Shown piece after piece: positions 1-8,851 of a stretch of 64,000 nucleotides of DNA (positions within the stretch are counted from its first letter, which is position 1; each line of letters starts with the position of its first letter). A program made the position numbers and the translations under genes. The notes beneath the pieces were generated by a model. The model was not told the DNA's origin and did not search any database. It was given only the letters and a program-made list of their open reading frames with translations. The DNA is from Oxalobacteraceae bacterium. Lineage in GTDB: Bacteria > Pseudomonadota > Gammaproteobacteria > Burkholderiales > Burkholderiaceae_D. The stretch covers positions 1 through 64,000 of the forward strand of contig JAIXXN010000002.1 in assembly GCA_027490725.1 (NCBI GenBank). The letters are read 5' to 3'.

Positions 1-185
1 GGCGAACCGGCCACGGCGGTGACTTCCGGCATCGCGACGATTTCGCGGATTTTGAAGACGTTAATACCAAACAACTCCGAATGTTCGCCATTGGCATCGG
101 CGCCAAGGCGGAACAATAGCAGTTCGAATTTATTGGAGTTGGTCAGATTACTGCGCTCATCAACTTCCTGCTGAACTGATTTCAT
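1..185 (-). CDS. cheV: Chemotaxis protein CheV, N-terminal part (truncated by window edge)
   Basis: Only the first 61 codons are inside the window. The start is ATG at 185-183, with GGAG about 9 nt upstream. The readable protein begins MKSVQQEVDERSNL and continues with the CheW-like core (FELLLFRLG, then SELFGINVFKIREIV), which matches the first beta strands of a CheW domain. CheV proteins fuse such a domain to a C-terminal receiver domain and couple chemoreceptors to the CheA kinase in the cytoplasm. The receiver would lie outside the window. A plain CheW is possible, but the long polar N-terminus before the first strand and the FGINVFKIREI wording are typical of CheV. Confidence 0.8.
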   Translation of the reverse strand, partial: MKSVQQEVDERSNLTNSNKFELLLFRLGADANGEHSELFGINVFKIREIVAMPEVTAVAGS

Positions 186-346
186 AGATTTCGTCTCCGA
201 AGATGGTCCGCTGATCGGCCGCTGCTCTTGTAGGGCAGCACGACCGTTACACCTCAGTATAACGTTTGCCCGTAGGATAAGTCACATTTTGACCAGCAAA
301 GTATTGATTTACAGCACGATTTACAACGCTCGCCTGAGAAATTGCC

Positions 347-377
347 AAAAAAAAAGAAGCCCGCAGGCTTCTTTTTT
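347..377 (-). terminator. Rho-independent terminator downstream of tRNA-Gly
   Basis: A 7-bp stem AGAAGCC / GGCTTCT (355-361 with 366-372) closes a CGCA loop. It is flanked by an A run on the left (T run on the minus strand) and a T run on the right, so it can work in both directions. It sits about 20 nt past the 3' end of the tRNA. Confidence 0.85.
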
Positions 378-394
378 GATGTACTACCGAATTC

Positions 395-470
395 TGGAGC
401 GGGAGAAGAGTCTCGAACTCTCGACCTCAACCTTGGCAAGGTTGCGCTCTACCAACTGAGCTACTCCCGC
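395..470 (-). tRNA. tRNA-Gly (anticodon GCC)
   Basis: The minus strand reads GCGGGAGTAGCTCAGTTGG at the 5' end, has the anticodon arm CCTTGCCAAGG with anticodon GCC, the T arm GAGAGTTCGAGACTC, and a 3' acceptor pairing with the 5' end. CCA is encoded at 397-395. The length of 76 nt is standard. It decodes GGC and GGU. Confidence 0.97.
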
Positions 471-480
471 AGAAGCAAAG

Positions 481-508
481 ATTATGACAGAAGCATGGCA
501 GTTTGACC
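481..508 (-). promoter_or_regulatory. Candidate promoter of tRNA-Gly
   Basis: On the minus strand a CATAAT -10 box lies at 486-481, about 11 nt before the mature tRNA 5' end. A weak -35 candidate (TGGTCA/GGTCAA) lies 16-17 nt further upstream. Assigned by eye from position and -10 quality only. Confidence 0.35.
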
Positions 509-607
509 AGTGCTTACTACCAACATTTTACCGAGGTCCCGCCAACTTTTTTACGCGGCCACGATGGTGTACAGTAAGTATCGTTGTGCAATATTGAAAG
601 TCGTGCC

Positions 608-2242
608 ATGGACGCCGTCGAAGTCATACTCATCATGCTGCTGGCCGTGGTGGCCAGTGCCTATCTATCGCGCCTGCTGCCGCGTGCCATCCCCCTGCCG
701 CTGGTACAGATCTGCCTCGGCGCGCTGATCGCCGCCAAATCCAGCCACGGTGTGGAACTCGATCCGGAACTGTTTTTCCTGGCCTTCCTGCCGCCGCTGT
801 TATTTCTTGATGGCTGGCGGATTCCGAAAAGCGGTCTGCTGCGCGACAAAGGCATGATTCTCGAACTGGCACTGGGGCTGGTGATCTTCACCGTGCTCGG
901 TGCCGGCTTCCTGATCCACTGGCTGATACCGGCCATGCCGCTGCCAGTGGCGTTTGCGCTGGCCGCCATCGTCTCGCCCACCGACCCGGTCGCCGTCAGC
1001 AGTATTGCCGCCAGCACGCCAATTCCGAAACGCCTGATGCACATACTGGAAGGCGAATCGCTGCTGAACGACGCCAGCGGGCTGGTGTGCTTCCGGTTTG
1101 CCGTGGCGGCGGCATTGACCGGCAGCTTTTCACCGACTAGCGCAGCACTGACTTTTCTCTGGCTGGTGCTGGCCGGGATCGCAGCCGGTGTCACGGTGAC
1201 CTTGCTGGTCACCGGCATCCAGCGCTGGCTGACGCGCCGCTTCGGCGAACCGGTCGGTTCACCGATCCTGGTCAATCTGCTGCTGCCCTTTGGCGCCTAT
1301 CTGGTGGCCGAACGCCTGCATGGTTCCGGCATTCTGGCCGCCGTGGCAGCCGGCATCACCATGAGCTTTGTAGAACTGAGCGGCCACGCACTGGCCCACA
1401 CCCGCATTCAGCGCTCGGCCGTCTGGGATACCGTGCAGTTCACGCTGAACGGCGTGATGTTCGTGCTGCTCGGTGAGCAACTGCCGGAAGTATTCCGCGA
1501 TGCCCGCGCCACCATCGCTGAAAGTGGCCACCTCAATCCGTGGTGGCTGGCCGTGTATGCGCTAGCCATTAATGCCGGTCTACTGCTGCTGCGCATGCTG
1601 TGGGTCTGGGCCTCGCTGCGCCTGACCGTTTTCAAGCAGCGCCTGCGCCATCAGCCGCGCCTGAAAGTTAATCCACGCCTGCTGCTGGCGACCACCCTGG
1701 CCGGTGCGCGCGGCACCATCACACTGGCCGGCGTACTGACCCTGCCACTGCTGCTGCCTGATGGCCGGCCCTTCCCTGCGCGAGCACTGACCATCTTTCT
1801 GGCCTGTTCAGTGATTCTGGTGTCGCTGCTGATCGCCAGTCTAGGCTTGCCGCGCTTGCTGGCGGGCGTGAGCTTCCCTGCCGAAACAGAGGAGCAACGC
1901 GAAGAAGATCTGGCGCGCCGCACGGCCGCCAAAGCCGCCATCGCAGCCATCGAGGCAACCCAGATTGTGCGCATGGAGTCGGCATCCTGCGTCGATCCGG
2001 AAGTGTATCCGCAAGCAGCGGCGCGGCTGATTGCCTTTTACGAGCACCGCCTGCGCGAAGTGGATCCGGCTACGGAAGCAGCGTGGCGGCGAACCGACCA
2101 CGCCGAACAGGAATTGCGGATTGCCGCGCTGACGGCAGAACGCCAGAGCATTTTCGATCTGGCCCGCCATGACCATATTTCCGATGCGATCTCGCGCAAG
2201 CTGGTGCGCGAGATCGACCTGATGGAGACGCGCTTCCGCTAA
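608..2242 (+). CDS. Na+/H+ antiporter, CPA1 family
   Basis: A 544-residue inner-membrane protein with about 12 hydrophobic segments followed by a soluble C-terminal tail of about 120 residues. It carries the CPA1 hallmarks SPTDPVAV and GESLLNDASG (the Asn-Asp pair that binds cation and proton), and an ARGTITLAG motif in a late helix. Members exchange Na+ or K+ for protons in pH and salt homeostasis. ATG 608 is preferred (GAAAG 8 nt upstream, MDAVEVIL opening straight into the first helix). An in-frame TTG at 584 would add eight residues without better support. The next gene starts 4 nt after its stop. Ion specificity cannot be told from sequence. Confidence 0.9.
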   Translation: MDAVEVILIMLLAVVASAYLSRLLPRAIPLPLVQICLGALIAAKSSHGVELDPELFFLAFLPPLLFLDGWRIPKSGLLRDKGMILELALGLVIFTVLGAGFLIHWLIPAMPLPVAFALAAIVSPTDPVAVSSIAASTPIPKRLMHILEGESLLNDASGLVCFRFAVAAALTGSFSPTSAALTFLWLVLAGIAAGVTVTLLVTGIQRWLTRRFGEPVGSPILVNLLLPFGAYLVAERLHGSGILAAVAAGITMSFVELSGHALAHTRIQRSAVWDTVQFTLNGVMFVLLGEQLPEVFRDARATIAESGHLNPWWLAVYALAINAGLLLLRMLWVWASLRLTVFKQRLRHQPRLKVNPRLLLATTLAGARGTITLAGVLTLPLLLPDGRPFPARALTIFLACSVILVSLLIASLGLPRLLAGVSFPAETEEQREEDLARRTAAKAAIAAIEATQIVRMESASCVDPEVYPQAAARLIAFYEHRLREVDPATEAAWRRTDHAEQELRIAALTAERQSIFDLARHDHISDAISRKLVREIDLMETRFR

Positions 2243-2246
2243 GCCT

Positions 2247-3374
2247 ATGCAGAAAACACGCGCCATCGTCAGCATCGCCTGGGTACTGTTCTGGATCCTG
2301 ATGATTTTCACATCAGTGCAGGAATATCTGCGCGATCACCAGCACGGCTTATGGAAACCCGTGCTGTGGGAAACCACCTCGGCGCTGACGGGCACCATGC
2401 TGCTACTTATGCAACGGCGCGCCACCCGCAAATACGATGCATGGATCGCCACGCCGCTACGCTGGTTCCTGCGCCAGCTGGCATGGCTGCCGGCCTACTG
2501 GATCCTGTTCGTGCCGCTCGCTTTCGGCATGCGTCACGCAGTCTACCGTCTGATGGGTGAAGTCTATACCCACGATAGCTGGTCGCGCGTCTTTCTGTAT
2601 GAAGACATCAAGATGACGCTGTTCTTCTCGCTGTTTGCAGCGATCACCTTCGGTGTACTGTCCTTCCACGCCATGCTCGACGAGCGGGTGCGCGTGGAAA
2701 GCGCCACGGCATCGCTGCGACAGGCGCAAATACTGCGACTGAGCCAGCAGATGCAGCCGCATTTCCTGTTCAATGCACTCAACACCATCTCGTCGCTAAT
2801 GCACCGTGATCTGGCGCGCGCGGACAGCATGCTGATGCAATTGTCCGAGGTGCTGCGCGCCACGCTCGAGGTGAACGCGCGCCCTCTGGTGCCACTACAG
2901 ACCGAACTGCGCATCGTGCGTGGCTATGCCGCGCTGATGGGCGAGCGCTTTGCCGATCGGGTCAGCATTAGCTGGGAGATCGACGATGCCGCGCTGGCCT
3001 GCGAAGTGCCGGTCATGAGTATGCAGCCGCTGCTGGAGAACGTCTTCAAGCACACCGTGGAAAGACGCCGCGCGCCGATCGCTATCCATGTCTCGGCCCT
3101 GCTCCAGCAGGGCACGCTGCTGCTACGCGTACAGGACAACGGTGGCACGCTGGCGCATGCAGGCGCCGTTCCCGGCACGAGCGCCGCAAGCACCGCTGCA
3201 AGCGCTGAGACAGCTGATCGCACTGACACCGCGAAGGCCATGGCGGGCGGCATCAGTTTGCGCAATCTGCACGAGCGTCTGGCAGGACTGTATGGCGGGC
3301 GGGCCACCCTTGAATTACGCCAGTTGTCGCCCGCCGGGGTGCTGGCCGAAATCAGACTGCCATGCGCATCCTGA
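2247..3374 (+). CDS. LytS/YehU-type sensor histidine kinase
   Basis: A 375-residue kinase with four hydrophobic segments in the first 150 residues, a short linker, and the His_kinase core QMQPHFLFNALNTISSL around residue 170, where the His is the phosphoacceptor. An HATPase region follows with LLENVFKH (N box) and VQDNGG (G1 box). The glycine-rich loop after G1 holds an Ala/Thr/Ser-rich insertion of about 30 residues before GGISLRNLHERL (G2), longer than usual. There is no separate periplasmic sensor domain, so the signal is probably sensed in the membrane. The start is 4 nt after the antiporter stop without a clear Shine-Dalgarno sequence, so translational coupling is likely. Its 3' end overlaps the response regulator by 13 bp. 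Confidence 0.9.
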   Translation: MQKTRAIVSIAWVLFWILMIFTSVQEYLRDHQHGLWKPVLWETTSALTGTMLLLMQRRATRKYDAWIATPLRWFLRQLAWLPAYWILFVPLAFGMRHAVYRLMGEVYTHDSWSRVFLYEDIKMTLFFSLFAAITFGVLSFHAMLDERVRVESATASLRQAQILRLSQQMQPHFLFNALNTISSLMHRDLARADSMLMQLSEVLRATLEVNARPLVPLQTELRIVRGYAALMGERFADRVSISWEIDDAALACEVPVMSMQPLLENVFKHTVERRRAPIAIHVSALLQQGTLLLRVQDNGGTLAHAGAVPGTSAASTAASAETADRTDTAKAMAGGISLRNLHERLAGLYGGRATLELRQLSPAGVLAEIRLPCAS

Positions 3375-4105
3375 TCGTCGACGATGAACTACCGGCACGG
3401 GCGAAACTGCGCCACATGCTGGCATCCGAGCCCGGCATCAGCGCGGTCGCCGAAGCACGCGACGGCATCGAAGCACTCGAATGCCTGCCCGCCTTTGCCC
3501 CCGACCTGCTCCTGCTGGATATCCAGATGCCGGAGGTCAGCGGCCTCGAGGTCGCCGCCTCGCTGCCGGCACCCGCACCCTGTGTGGTGTTCGTGACGGC
3601 CTATGACGCGTACGCGATCCGCGCCTTCGATGCCAACGCCATCGACTACCTGCTCAAGCCCTATGACCAGCCCCGCCTGCAACGCGCGCTGCAGCGCGTG
3701 CGCGAACGGCTGGCACAGCGTAACAGCGTTGCAGTGGCTTCTTCCCGGCAGCACGCCGCTCAGCCAGCGCTGCCGGCCATCACCCAGTTACTGGTGCCCG
3801 AACGTGGCGCGACGCGCGTGCTGAAGATCGAACAGATCCAGTGGATAGAAACCGCAGACAACTACGTGATCCTGCACACGGCCGATGGCGCGCCCATGCT
3901 GCGCCAGACCCTGGCCGGCCTGCTGGAAAAACTTGGCCCGCGCTTCGTGCGCTGCCACCGGCGCGCCGCGATCCGGCTCGACGCCATCGCCAGCATTAGC
4001 CATCTCGATAAAGGCGATGGCGAAATCATCCTGCAAGATGGCCGCCGCGCGCCCCTGAGCCGCCACTACCGCGCCGAACTCGAAGCCCGCCTAAGCAGCG
4101 GCTGA
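3362..4105 (+). CDS. LytTR-family response regulator
   Basis: A 247-residue protein. The N-terminal receiver (about 1-120) has the acidic pocket DDE near the start, the phosphoacceptor Asp in LLLLDIQMPEVSG (about residue 53), a switch Thr in FVTAYD and Lys in YLLKPYD. The C-terminal LytTR DNA-binding domain (about 145-245) has IQWIETADNYVILHT and FVRCHRRAAIRLDAI. It overlaps the kinase gene by 13 bp and is its evident partner. LytTR regulators usually bind direct repeats upstream of a few targets. The acyltransferase 95 bp downstream is a natural candidate, but I found no clear repeat pair there. Confidence 0.93.
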   Translation: MRILIVDDELPARAKLRHMLASEPGISAVAEARDGIEALECLPAFAPDLLLLDIQMPEVSGLEVAASLPAPAPCVVFVTAYDAYAIRAFDANAIDYLLKPYDQPRLQRALQRVRERLAQRNSVAVASSRQHAAQPALPAITQLLVPERGATRVLKIEQIQWIETADNYVILHTADGAPMLRQTLAGLLEKLGPRFVRCHRRAAIRLDAIASISHLDKGDGEIILQDGRRAPLSRHYRAELEARLSSG

Positions 4106-4199
4106 TCCGCTTCGCCCCACACCACACCCGCTTCGCCCCATCGTCGTGGACAGCGGCGCGTACCGACATTAATCTTGCTCCATTCACAAGGAGCAAACG

Positions 4200-5489
4200 A
4201 TGCACCACAACCGCCTCTACTTCCTCGACTGGATCCGCATCAGCGCTTTCTGCCTGCTGATCCTGTATCACACCGGCATGTACTACGTGAGCTGGGACTG
4301 GCACGTCAAAAGCCCGTTTGCCAGCGATGCCATCGAACCGCTGATGCTTCTATCGTCACCATGGCGACTCGGCCTGCTGTTCATGATTTCCGGGGTTGCC
4401 AGCGCGTTCATGCTGCAGAAGCTGCGCATCGGCACCCTGCTCAAGCAGCGCAGCTGGCGTTTGCTGCTGCCACTGGTCTTCGGCATGTTCGTCATCGTGC
4501 CGCCGCAAGCGTATTTCGAAGTGGTAGAAAAAGTCGCCTATCAGGGCGGATACGCCGAGTTCATGCGCCTGTATGTCCACGCTTACCACGGCTTTTGCCG
4601 TGCTAGCAATTGCCTGCGTCTGCCGACCTGGAACCACCTGTGGTTCCTCGCCTACCTTTGGGCCTATACCATGCTGGGTGGGCTGCTGGTCTGGCTGCTG
4701 GGGATGCGCTGGCGCGCAGCGTCGGACGGGCTGGGTCGCCTGCTAAGCGGCTGGCGCATTGTGGCACTACCGGTTGCCGTGCTGGCCGCCGCACGCTTCG
4801 CACTGGCCGACAATTACCCCACCACCCATGCGCTGGTGGACGACTGGTACAGCCACGCCCAGTATTTCTTCCTGTTTGCTCTGGGCGCGCTACTGGCCAT
4901 GCAAGCATCGTTCTGGCGTCAGGTCGAAGCGCTGCGCTGGACCAGTCTGGGGCTATGGTTGACCAGTTGGGCGCTGATCGTCTGCTATTGGTCGATACCG
5001 GAAGCGCTGGCTGGCAGCGCCGATGTCCTGCAATGGCGGCCCGTGATGCGCACTGTCTACTGCCTGTGCCAGTGGGCCCCCATCCTGACCTTGTGCGGCT
5101 TCGGCCATCGCCACCTGAATTTCGATAGCGCCCAGCGGCGCTACCTGAGCGAAGCCGTGTTCCCCGTGTATATACTGCACCAGACGCTGATCGTCAGCAT
5201 GGCACACTGGCTCAAGCCGGTTGCTCTGGCGCCCGCCACCGAAGGCCTGATACTGATCGTGCTGACCTTTACCATCAGTTTCGCAGGCTTCGAAGCGGTG
5301 CGCCGGATTGCCCTACTGCGCCCACTGTTCGGACTCGGCGCGCCCGCAGCGGCGCTTACTTCACAAACGTCAGCGTGTGCACCGCAGGCCCCGGCAGCAG
5401 TGGCGTCGGACGCCCCTGCACCCAGTCCTCGCGACCATCGAGGAAGTATGGCGACAGCGGGTGTCCGCTCTGGCCACCCGGCAGGTTAA
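4200..5489 (+). CDS. Acyltransferase-3 family membrane protein (OpgC/MdoC-like)
   Basis: A 429-residue integral membrane protein with about ten hydrophobic segments. It opens with MHHNRLYFLDWIRISAF, whose Arg and the following ILYHTGM carry the family's conserved Arg and His. Late segments include FPVYILHQTLIV, typical of OpgC-like enzymes that add succinyl or other acyl groups to periplasmic glucans. CAAGGAGC lies 6-10 nt before the ATG. Family homology ends near RPLFGLGAP. The last 45 or so residues are a low-complexity Ala/Pro/Ser tail encoded antisense to the 3' end of the penicillin acylase gene, which suggests the ancestral stop was lost. The substrate is unknown. Confidence 0.85.
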   Translation: MHHNRLYFLDWIRISAFCLLILYHTGMYYVSWDWHVKSPFASDAIEPLMLLSSPWRLGLLFMISGVASAFMLQKLRIGTLLKQRSWRLLLPLVFGMFVIVPPQAYFEVVEKVAYQGGYAEFMRLYVHAYHGFCRASNCLRLPTWNHLWFLAYLWAYTMLGGLLVWLLGMRWRAASDGLGRLLSGWRIVALPVAVLAAARFALADNYPTTHALVDDWYSHAQYFFLFALGALLAMQASFWRQVEALRWTSLGLWLTSWALIVCYWSIPEALAGSADVLQWRPVMRTVYCLCQWAPILTLCGFGHRHLNFDSAQRRYLSEAVFPVYILHQTLIVSMAHWLKPVALAPATEGLILIVLTFTISFAGFEAVRRIALLRPLFGLGAPAAALTSQTSACAPQAPAAVASDAPAPSPRDHRGSMATAGVRSGHPAG

Positions 5490-7803
5490 AGATGCCCTGC
5501 TCTTCATGCCCCGGCGAGACCGACAGCCGCTCGGACTGGCCAAAGTTAGGACCCGACACGCGCGGCATGTGCTGGTCGCCGGGCAGCATGTCGGGCGCCA
5601 CTTTCAGGAAGCGCCCCAGCAAGGGCACGGCGGACGCAAACGGGTGGGCGCTGGTGGCAGTATTGCGTTCGCCCCAGCTGGCACTGGCCAGCGACTTGCC
5701 ATCCTTGGTCAGGCTGGCAATCACGCGGTCGATGGCGGCCAGATGCAGCGCCTGCCAGCTCGCATATTGTGGCGGCAGCCATGCCGCAGGTTGCTGATCC
5801 AGCACCCGCGCCACCACCACCGGCCAGCGCGAGGTGATCGACGCCATGCTGGCTTTCGGATCAATCGCCGCCAGTTGCTCATTGGCGCTTTCGAACAGCA
5901 GATCATATAGCGCGTACATATAGCCACGGCTAATACGGTAGCCGACCGAATCCACGCTAGCCTTGCCGGTCCAGCTGTCCTTGAGCAGTCGCAGCACTTC
6001 GGCACGCTGCGGCTGGTTGGCCAGCGCTTTGGCATCCAGTGCAGCCATCGCCCGGTCACGCCAGCCAGCCATAAAGATGGCACGATCATCCAGACCGATC
6101 TCGTAGACTTTCTTCACATCGGTCTTTGCACCCAGCGCCGTCAGGTCTTGGCGCACCTGATGGGTACGTGCGCCCAGATCGAAACCGCCATCACCGAGTT
6201 TTTCCGAACCGGCATTCAGCAACTGGCGGCTATTCGCCGTGTACAGTTGTCCGGAGGCCGGATTCACCACTTTCGGATAGTCTTCCGGCGCCAGCCAGCC
6301 ATTCCACACGCCAGCCGTTTCGCTGACCGACATCGGGTAGGTGGTGACGTTGCCGGTCGCGGCGCGGCGCGGCAACGGGCCGGCAACCGTCCAGCCGATA
6401 TTACCCTTGTCATCACCGCCAACGAAGTTCTGCGCCGGTATGCCCAGCGTCGGCGCGATCGCCAGCGCCTGATCCAGCGTGTCAGCCCATTCCAGTTTCT
6501 GCGCGTTGACGTTGACTGCACGCGCGGTATGGGCTACCCAGTGCACCGCGTAGCTGCGGCCACGCGACTCGCGGATAGGACCCAGCGTGGTCTCGCGCAC
6601 CGCCAGTTTTTCGGCCGCTGCACCTTTGACCAGAATGGTTTCTTCATGCAGCACCGGGGTTTCCCAGCCAGCCTGGGTGCGCACCTGCCCCGGCTTGCCG
6701 GCATCGGTATCGAGTGCGATCAGGTCAGCGTAGTCGCCATAGCTATTGGTGAAGCCCCAGGCCACGTGGCCGTTACTGCCGACCACCACCACTGGTGCAC
6801 CGGGCAACGTCACGCCGACGATGCGGCGCTGGCCGCCTTTGGCGTCGGGGAATTGCAGCGCAGCGCGGTACCAGATCGCTGGCAGCGAAATACCGAGGTG
6901 CATATCATCGGCCACGATGGCGGCGCCGGTGTCGCTGCGGCTACCGGCCACCGCCCAGTTATTGCTACCGACCGTATTCAGGAAATCGGCACTCGCCACT
7001 TTGCTATCGAACAGCGCGCGCACGCTGGCCGCTTTCGGATCGGTCAGAGCCGGCACGCCGGCCGCTTTGGGCTTGCCCCACCAGACTGGCGGCGCATCGG
7101 GAATGGTCGAAGTGCCGGCAATCGGCGAAACGTCGTCAAGCGGTGCATCCCAGTGGGTCGCTTCAGGCGCCAGGAATACCCGCTGGGCCGCACTGGCGTT
7201 CTCCGCCAGCCAGCCGCGGGCCAGTTCGCGCGCTTCCTGACCGCCCTGCAGATCGAAGTACATGGCCCAGATCACCAGCAGCGAATCATCGGCCGTCCAT
7301 GGACGCGGCGCCATTCCCACCAGTGCATATTCGAAGGGCCGGCTGCGCAGTTGGGTCAGCCCGGCATTCACCCCCTCGGCATAGCGCTCTAGCAGGGTGC
7401 GATCGGCTGCCGGCAAGTCCTTCAGTGCCTGTGCGGCACGGGCGCGGAAACGGTGCAGACGGTGCGATTTATCCACCGACAGAGCACGTTCGCCGAACAG
7501 CTCGGACAGTTCGCCCGCCGCCACGCGGCGCAGCAGGTCCATCTGGAAGTAGCGTTCCTGCGCGTGCACGTAGCCGGTGGCATACGCCACATCGAGGCGG
7601 CTGCCACCACTAATCAGGGGGACACCGTGGGCATCCCGCGCTACGCTGACATTTGCGTCCAGTCCTGCGACCTGCTGACTGCCGTCCAGTTGCGCCAGAC
7701 TGCCACGCAGGTACAGCCATCCGCCTGTGACGGACAGCGCCAGCACGCCTGTTACACCCACTGCAAGCCGTTTGGACCAGCGTGCCACTTTGCTTCGATT
7801 CAT
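5356..7803 (-). CDS. Penicillin acylase family (Ntn-hydrolase) periplasmic amidase
   Basis: An 815-residue precursor of an Ntn-hydrolase that cleaves amides such as beta-lactam side chains or acyl-homoserine lactones. It has an N-terminal basic stretch and hydrophobic segment (signal or anchor, about residues 12-35), an alpha-subunit region with VARDAHGVPLI and ATGYVHAQERYFQMDLLRR, and the autoprocessing site VGSNNWAV. There Ser 280 would become the beta-chain N-terminal nucleophile. The beta-chain Asn/Arg region follows with VGSNGHVAWGFTNSYGD. ATG 7803 is chosen because the upstream extension lacks a signal peptide. An inverted repeat spans the ribosome-binding region. It is co-directional with the LysR gene (101-bp gap) and convergent with the acyltransferase. 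Substrate cannot be predicted. Confidence 0.9.
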   Translation of the reverse strand: MNRSKVARWSKRLAVGVTGVLALSVTGGWLYLRGSLAQLDGSQQVAGLDANVSVARDAHGVPLISGGSRLDVAYATGYVHAQERYFQMDLLRRVAAGELSELFGERALSVDKSHRLHRFRARAAQALKDLPAADRTLLERYAEGVNAGLTQLRSRPFEYALVGMAPRPWTADDSLLVIWAMYFDLQGGQEARELARGWLAENASAAQRVFLAPEATHWDAPLDDVSPIAGTSTIPDAPPVWWGKPKAAGVPALTDPKAASVRALFDSKVASADFLNTVGSNNWAVAGSRSDTGAAIVADDMHLGISLPAIWYRAALQFPDAKGGQRRIVGVTLPGAPVVVVGSNGHVAWGFTNSYGDYADLIALDTDAGKPGQVRTQAGWETPVLHEETILVKGAAAEKLAVRETTLGPIRESRGRSYAVHWVAHTARAVNVNAQKLEWADTLDQALAIAPTLGIPAQNFVGGDDKGNIGWTVAGPLPRRAATGNVTTYPMSVSETAGVWNGWLAPEDYPKVVNPASGQLYTANSRQLLNAGSEKLGDGGFDLGARTHQVRQDLTALGAKTDVKKVYEIGLDDRAIFMAGWRDRAMAALDAKALANQPQRAEVLRLLKDSWTGKASVDSVGYRISRGYMYALYDLLFESANEQLAAIDPKASMASITSRWPVVVARVLDQQPAAWLPPQYASWQALHLAAIDRVIASLTKDGKSLASASWGERNTATSAHPFASAVPLLGRFLKVAPDMLPGDQHMPRVSGPNFGQSERLSVSPGHEEQGIFNLPGGQSGHPLSPYFLDGREDWVQGRPTPLLPGPAVHTLTFVK

Positions 7804-7809
7804 GGTAAT

Positions 7810-7837
7810 CCCGTCGTTGTCTACATTACATGACGGG
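7810..7837 (-). promoter_or_regulatory. Inverted repeat over the acylase ribosome-binding region
   Basis: CCCGTC (7810-7815) and GACGGG (7832-7837) are perfect inverted repeats separated by 16 nt. In the minus-strand mRNA the downstream arm includes the GGGA 5 nt before the ATG at 7803, so the stem could hide the Shine-Dalgarno sequence. Function is inferred from position only. Confidence 0.3.
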
Positions 7838-7904
7838 GAGTGTGCCAGAACAGGCTGGCATGGCGCAAGCAAGCAGTTTCAGGAAATCGCGCAGCCGTCG
7901 GCGA

Positions 7905-8843
7905 CTAGAGTAACTCGCGCGCCACTTCGCGGACCGACTTCAGTAACAGCGTGGCACCCGGCGACATGATGTGGCCATCGACGGTGATGATGCCGTAAGC
8001 ATCCATGCGGCATGGCAGCTCGATCGGCAGAATCTTCAGCACACCCTGTGATTCGTAGTATTTGGCGACTGCCACCGGCATCACGTTGAGTGCGTCGGTT
8101 TGCTGCAACAACGGTGTAATCAGCAGCACGGCGGTGGTATCAATCACGTTGACCGGCACTTCCAGACCGGCGCGGCGGAACATCAGTTCGCAGCGGGCGC
8201 GCAGAATACTGCCCTGTGGCGGCAGGATCCAAGGCTGGCTGGCCAGATCGCGCAAACTCAGTTTGCGGGTGCTCAGCAAAGGGTGCTCGGGACGCACCAC
8301 CGCACATGCCGGTTCGTCGCCCAGTTCTTCGTAGCTCAAACCCTGGGCACTCTGGCGCTCGGGAATCCGGCCGATCATGAAATCCAGCCGGCCACGCTGC
8401 AACTGCTCGAGCAGGATGTTGGACTGCTCCATCTCGACACCGATGCGCAGGCGCGGCGCCTGCTGCTTGGTGCGGGTGATCGCCTTGGGCAGCAGTTCGA
8501 TACCCGGCGTCATGATGGTGCCGATATCCACCTGCCCTGCCAGACCAGCCTTGATGGCGACGATGTCTTCGTGCGCCAGCGACAGGCTGGTCAGGGCCAT
8601 GCGCGCATGGCGGATCATGGTCTCGCCATAAATGGTCGGTTCCATGCCGCGCGGCAGACGGTCGAACAACTGCACACCCAGCATCTCCTCCAGATCCTTG
8701 AGCTGCTTGGAGGCGGCCGGTTGCGTCATGTGCAGCTCTTCCGAGGCACGGTGAATATTGCGTTGTTCGTCCAGCGCGATCAGCAACAGCAGCTGGCGCG
8801 TTTTCAGGCGCGCACGCAGAAACCAGTTCGGGTTAGTATCCAT
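7905..8843 (-). CDS. LysR-type transcriptional regulator, probable regulator of the arabinan locus
   Basis: A 312-residue LTTR. The N-terminal winged helix-turn-helix (about residues 15-75) contains RQLLLLIALDEQRNIHRASEELHMTQPAASKQLKDLEEMLG. A two-lobed effector domain follows (about 95-305). The style with an N-terminal extension before the helix-turn-helix resembles GbpR-like regulators that sit beside sugar ABC transporters and control arabinose or galactose use in other proteobacteria. It is the last gene of the transporter unit (56 bp after the GH43 gene). The palindromic box found upstream of three operons here also occurs 9 nt before its start codon, consistent with autoregulation. No ordinary Shine-Dalgarno sequence is visible. 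Effector is probably arabinose or an oxidation product, by inference. Confidence 0.9.
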   Translation of the reverse strand: MDTNPNWFLRARLKTRQLLLLIALDEQRNIHRASEELHMTQPAASKQLKDLEEMLGVQLFDRLPRGMEPTIYGETMIRHARMALTSLSLAHEDIVAIKAGLAGQVDIGTIMTPGIELLPKAITRTKQQAPRLRIGVEMEQSNILLEQLQRGRLDFMIGRIPERQSAQGLSYEELGDEPACAVVRPEHPLLSTRKLSLRDLASQPWILPPQGSILRARCELMFRRAGLEVPVNVIDTTAVLLITPLLQQTDALNVMPVAVAKYYESQGVLKILPIELPCRMDAYGIITVDGHIMSPGATLLLKSVREVARELL

Positions 8844-8851
8844 GGAAAAAT

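Noticed and set aside
254-439. A 61-codon minus-strand open frame
   Set aside because: It overlaps the tRNA-Gly gene and its terminator and has no homology or start signal.
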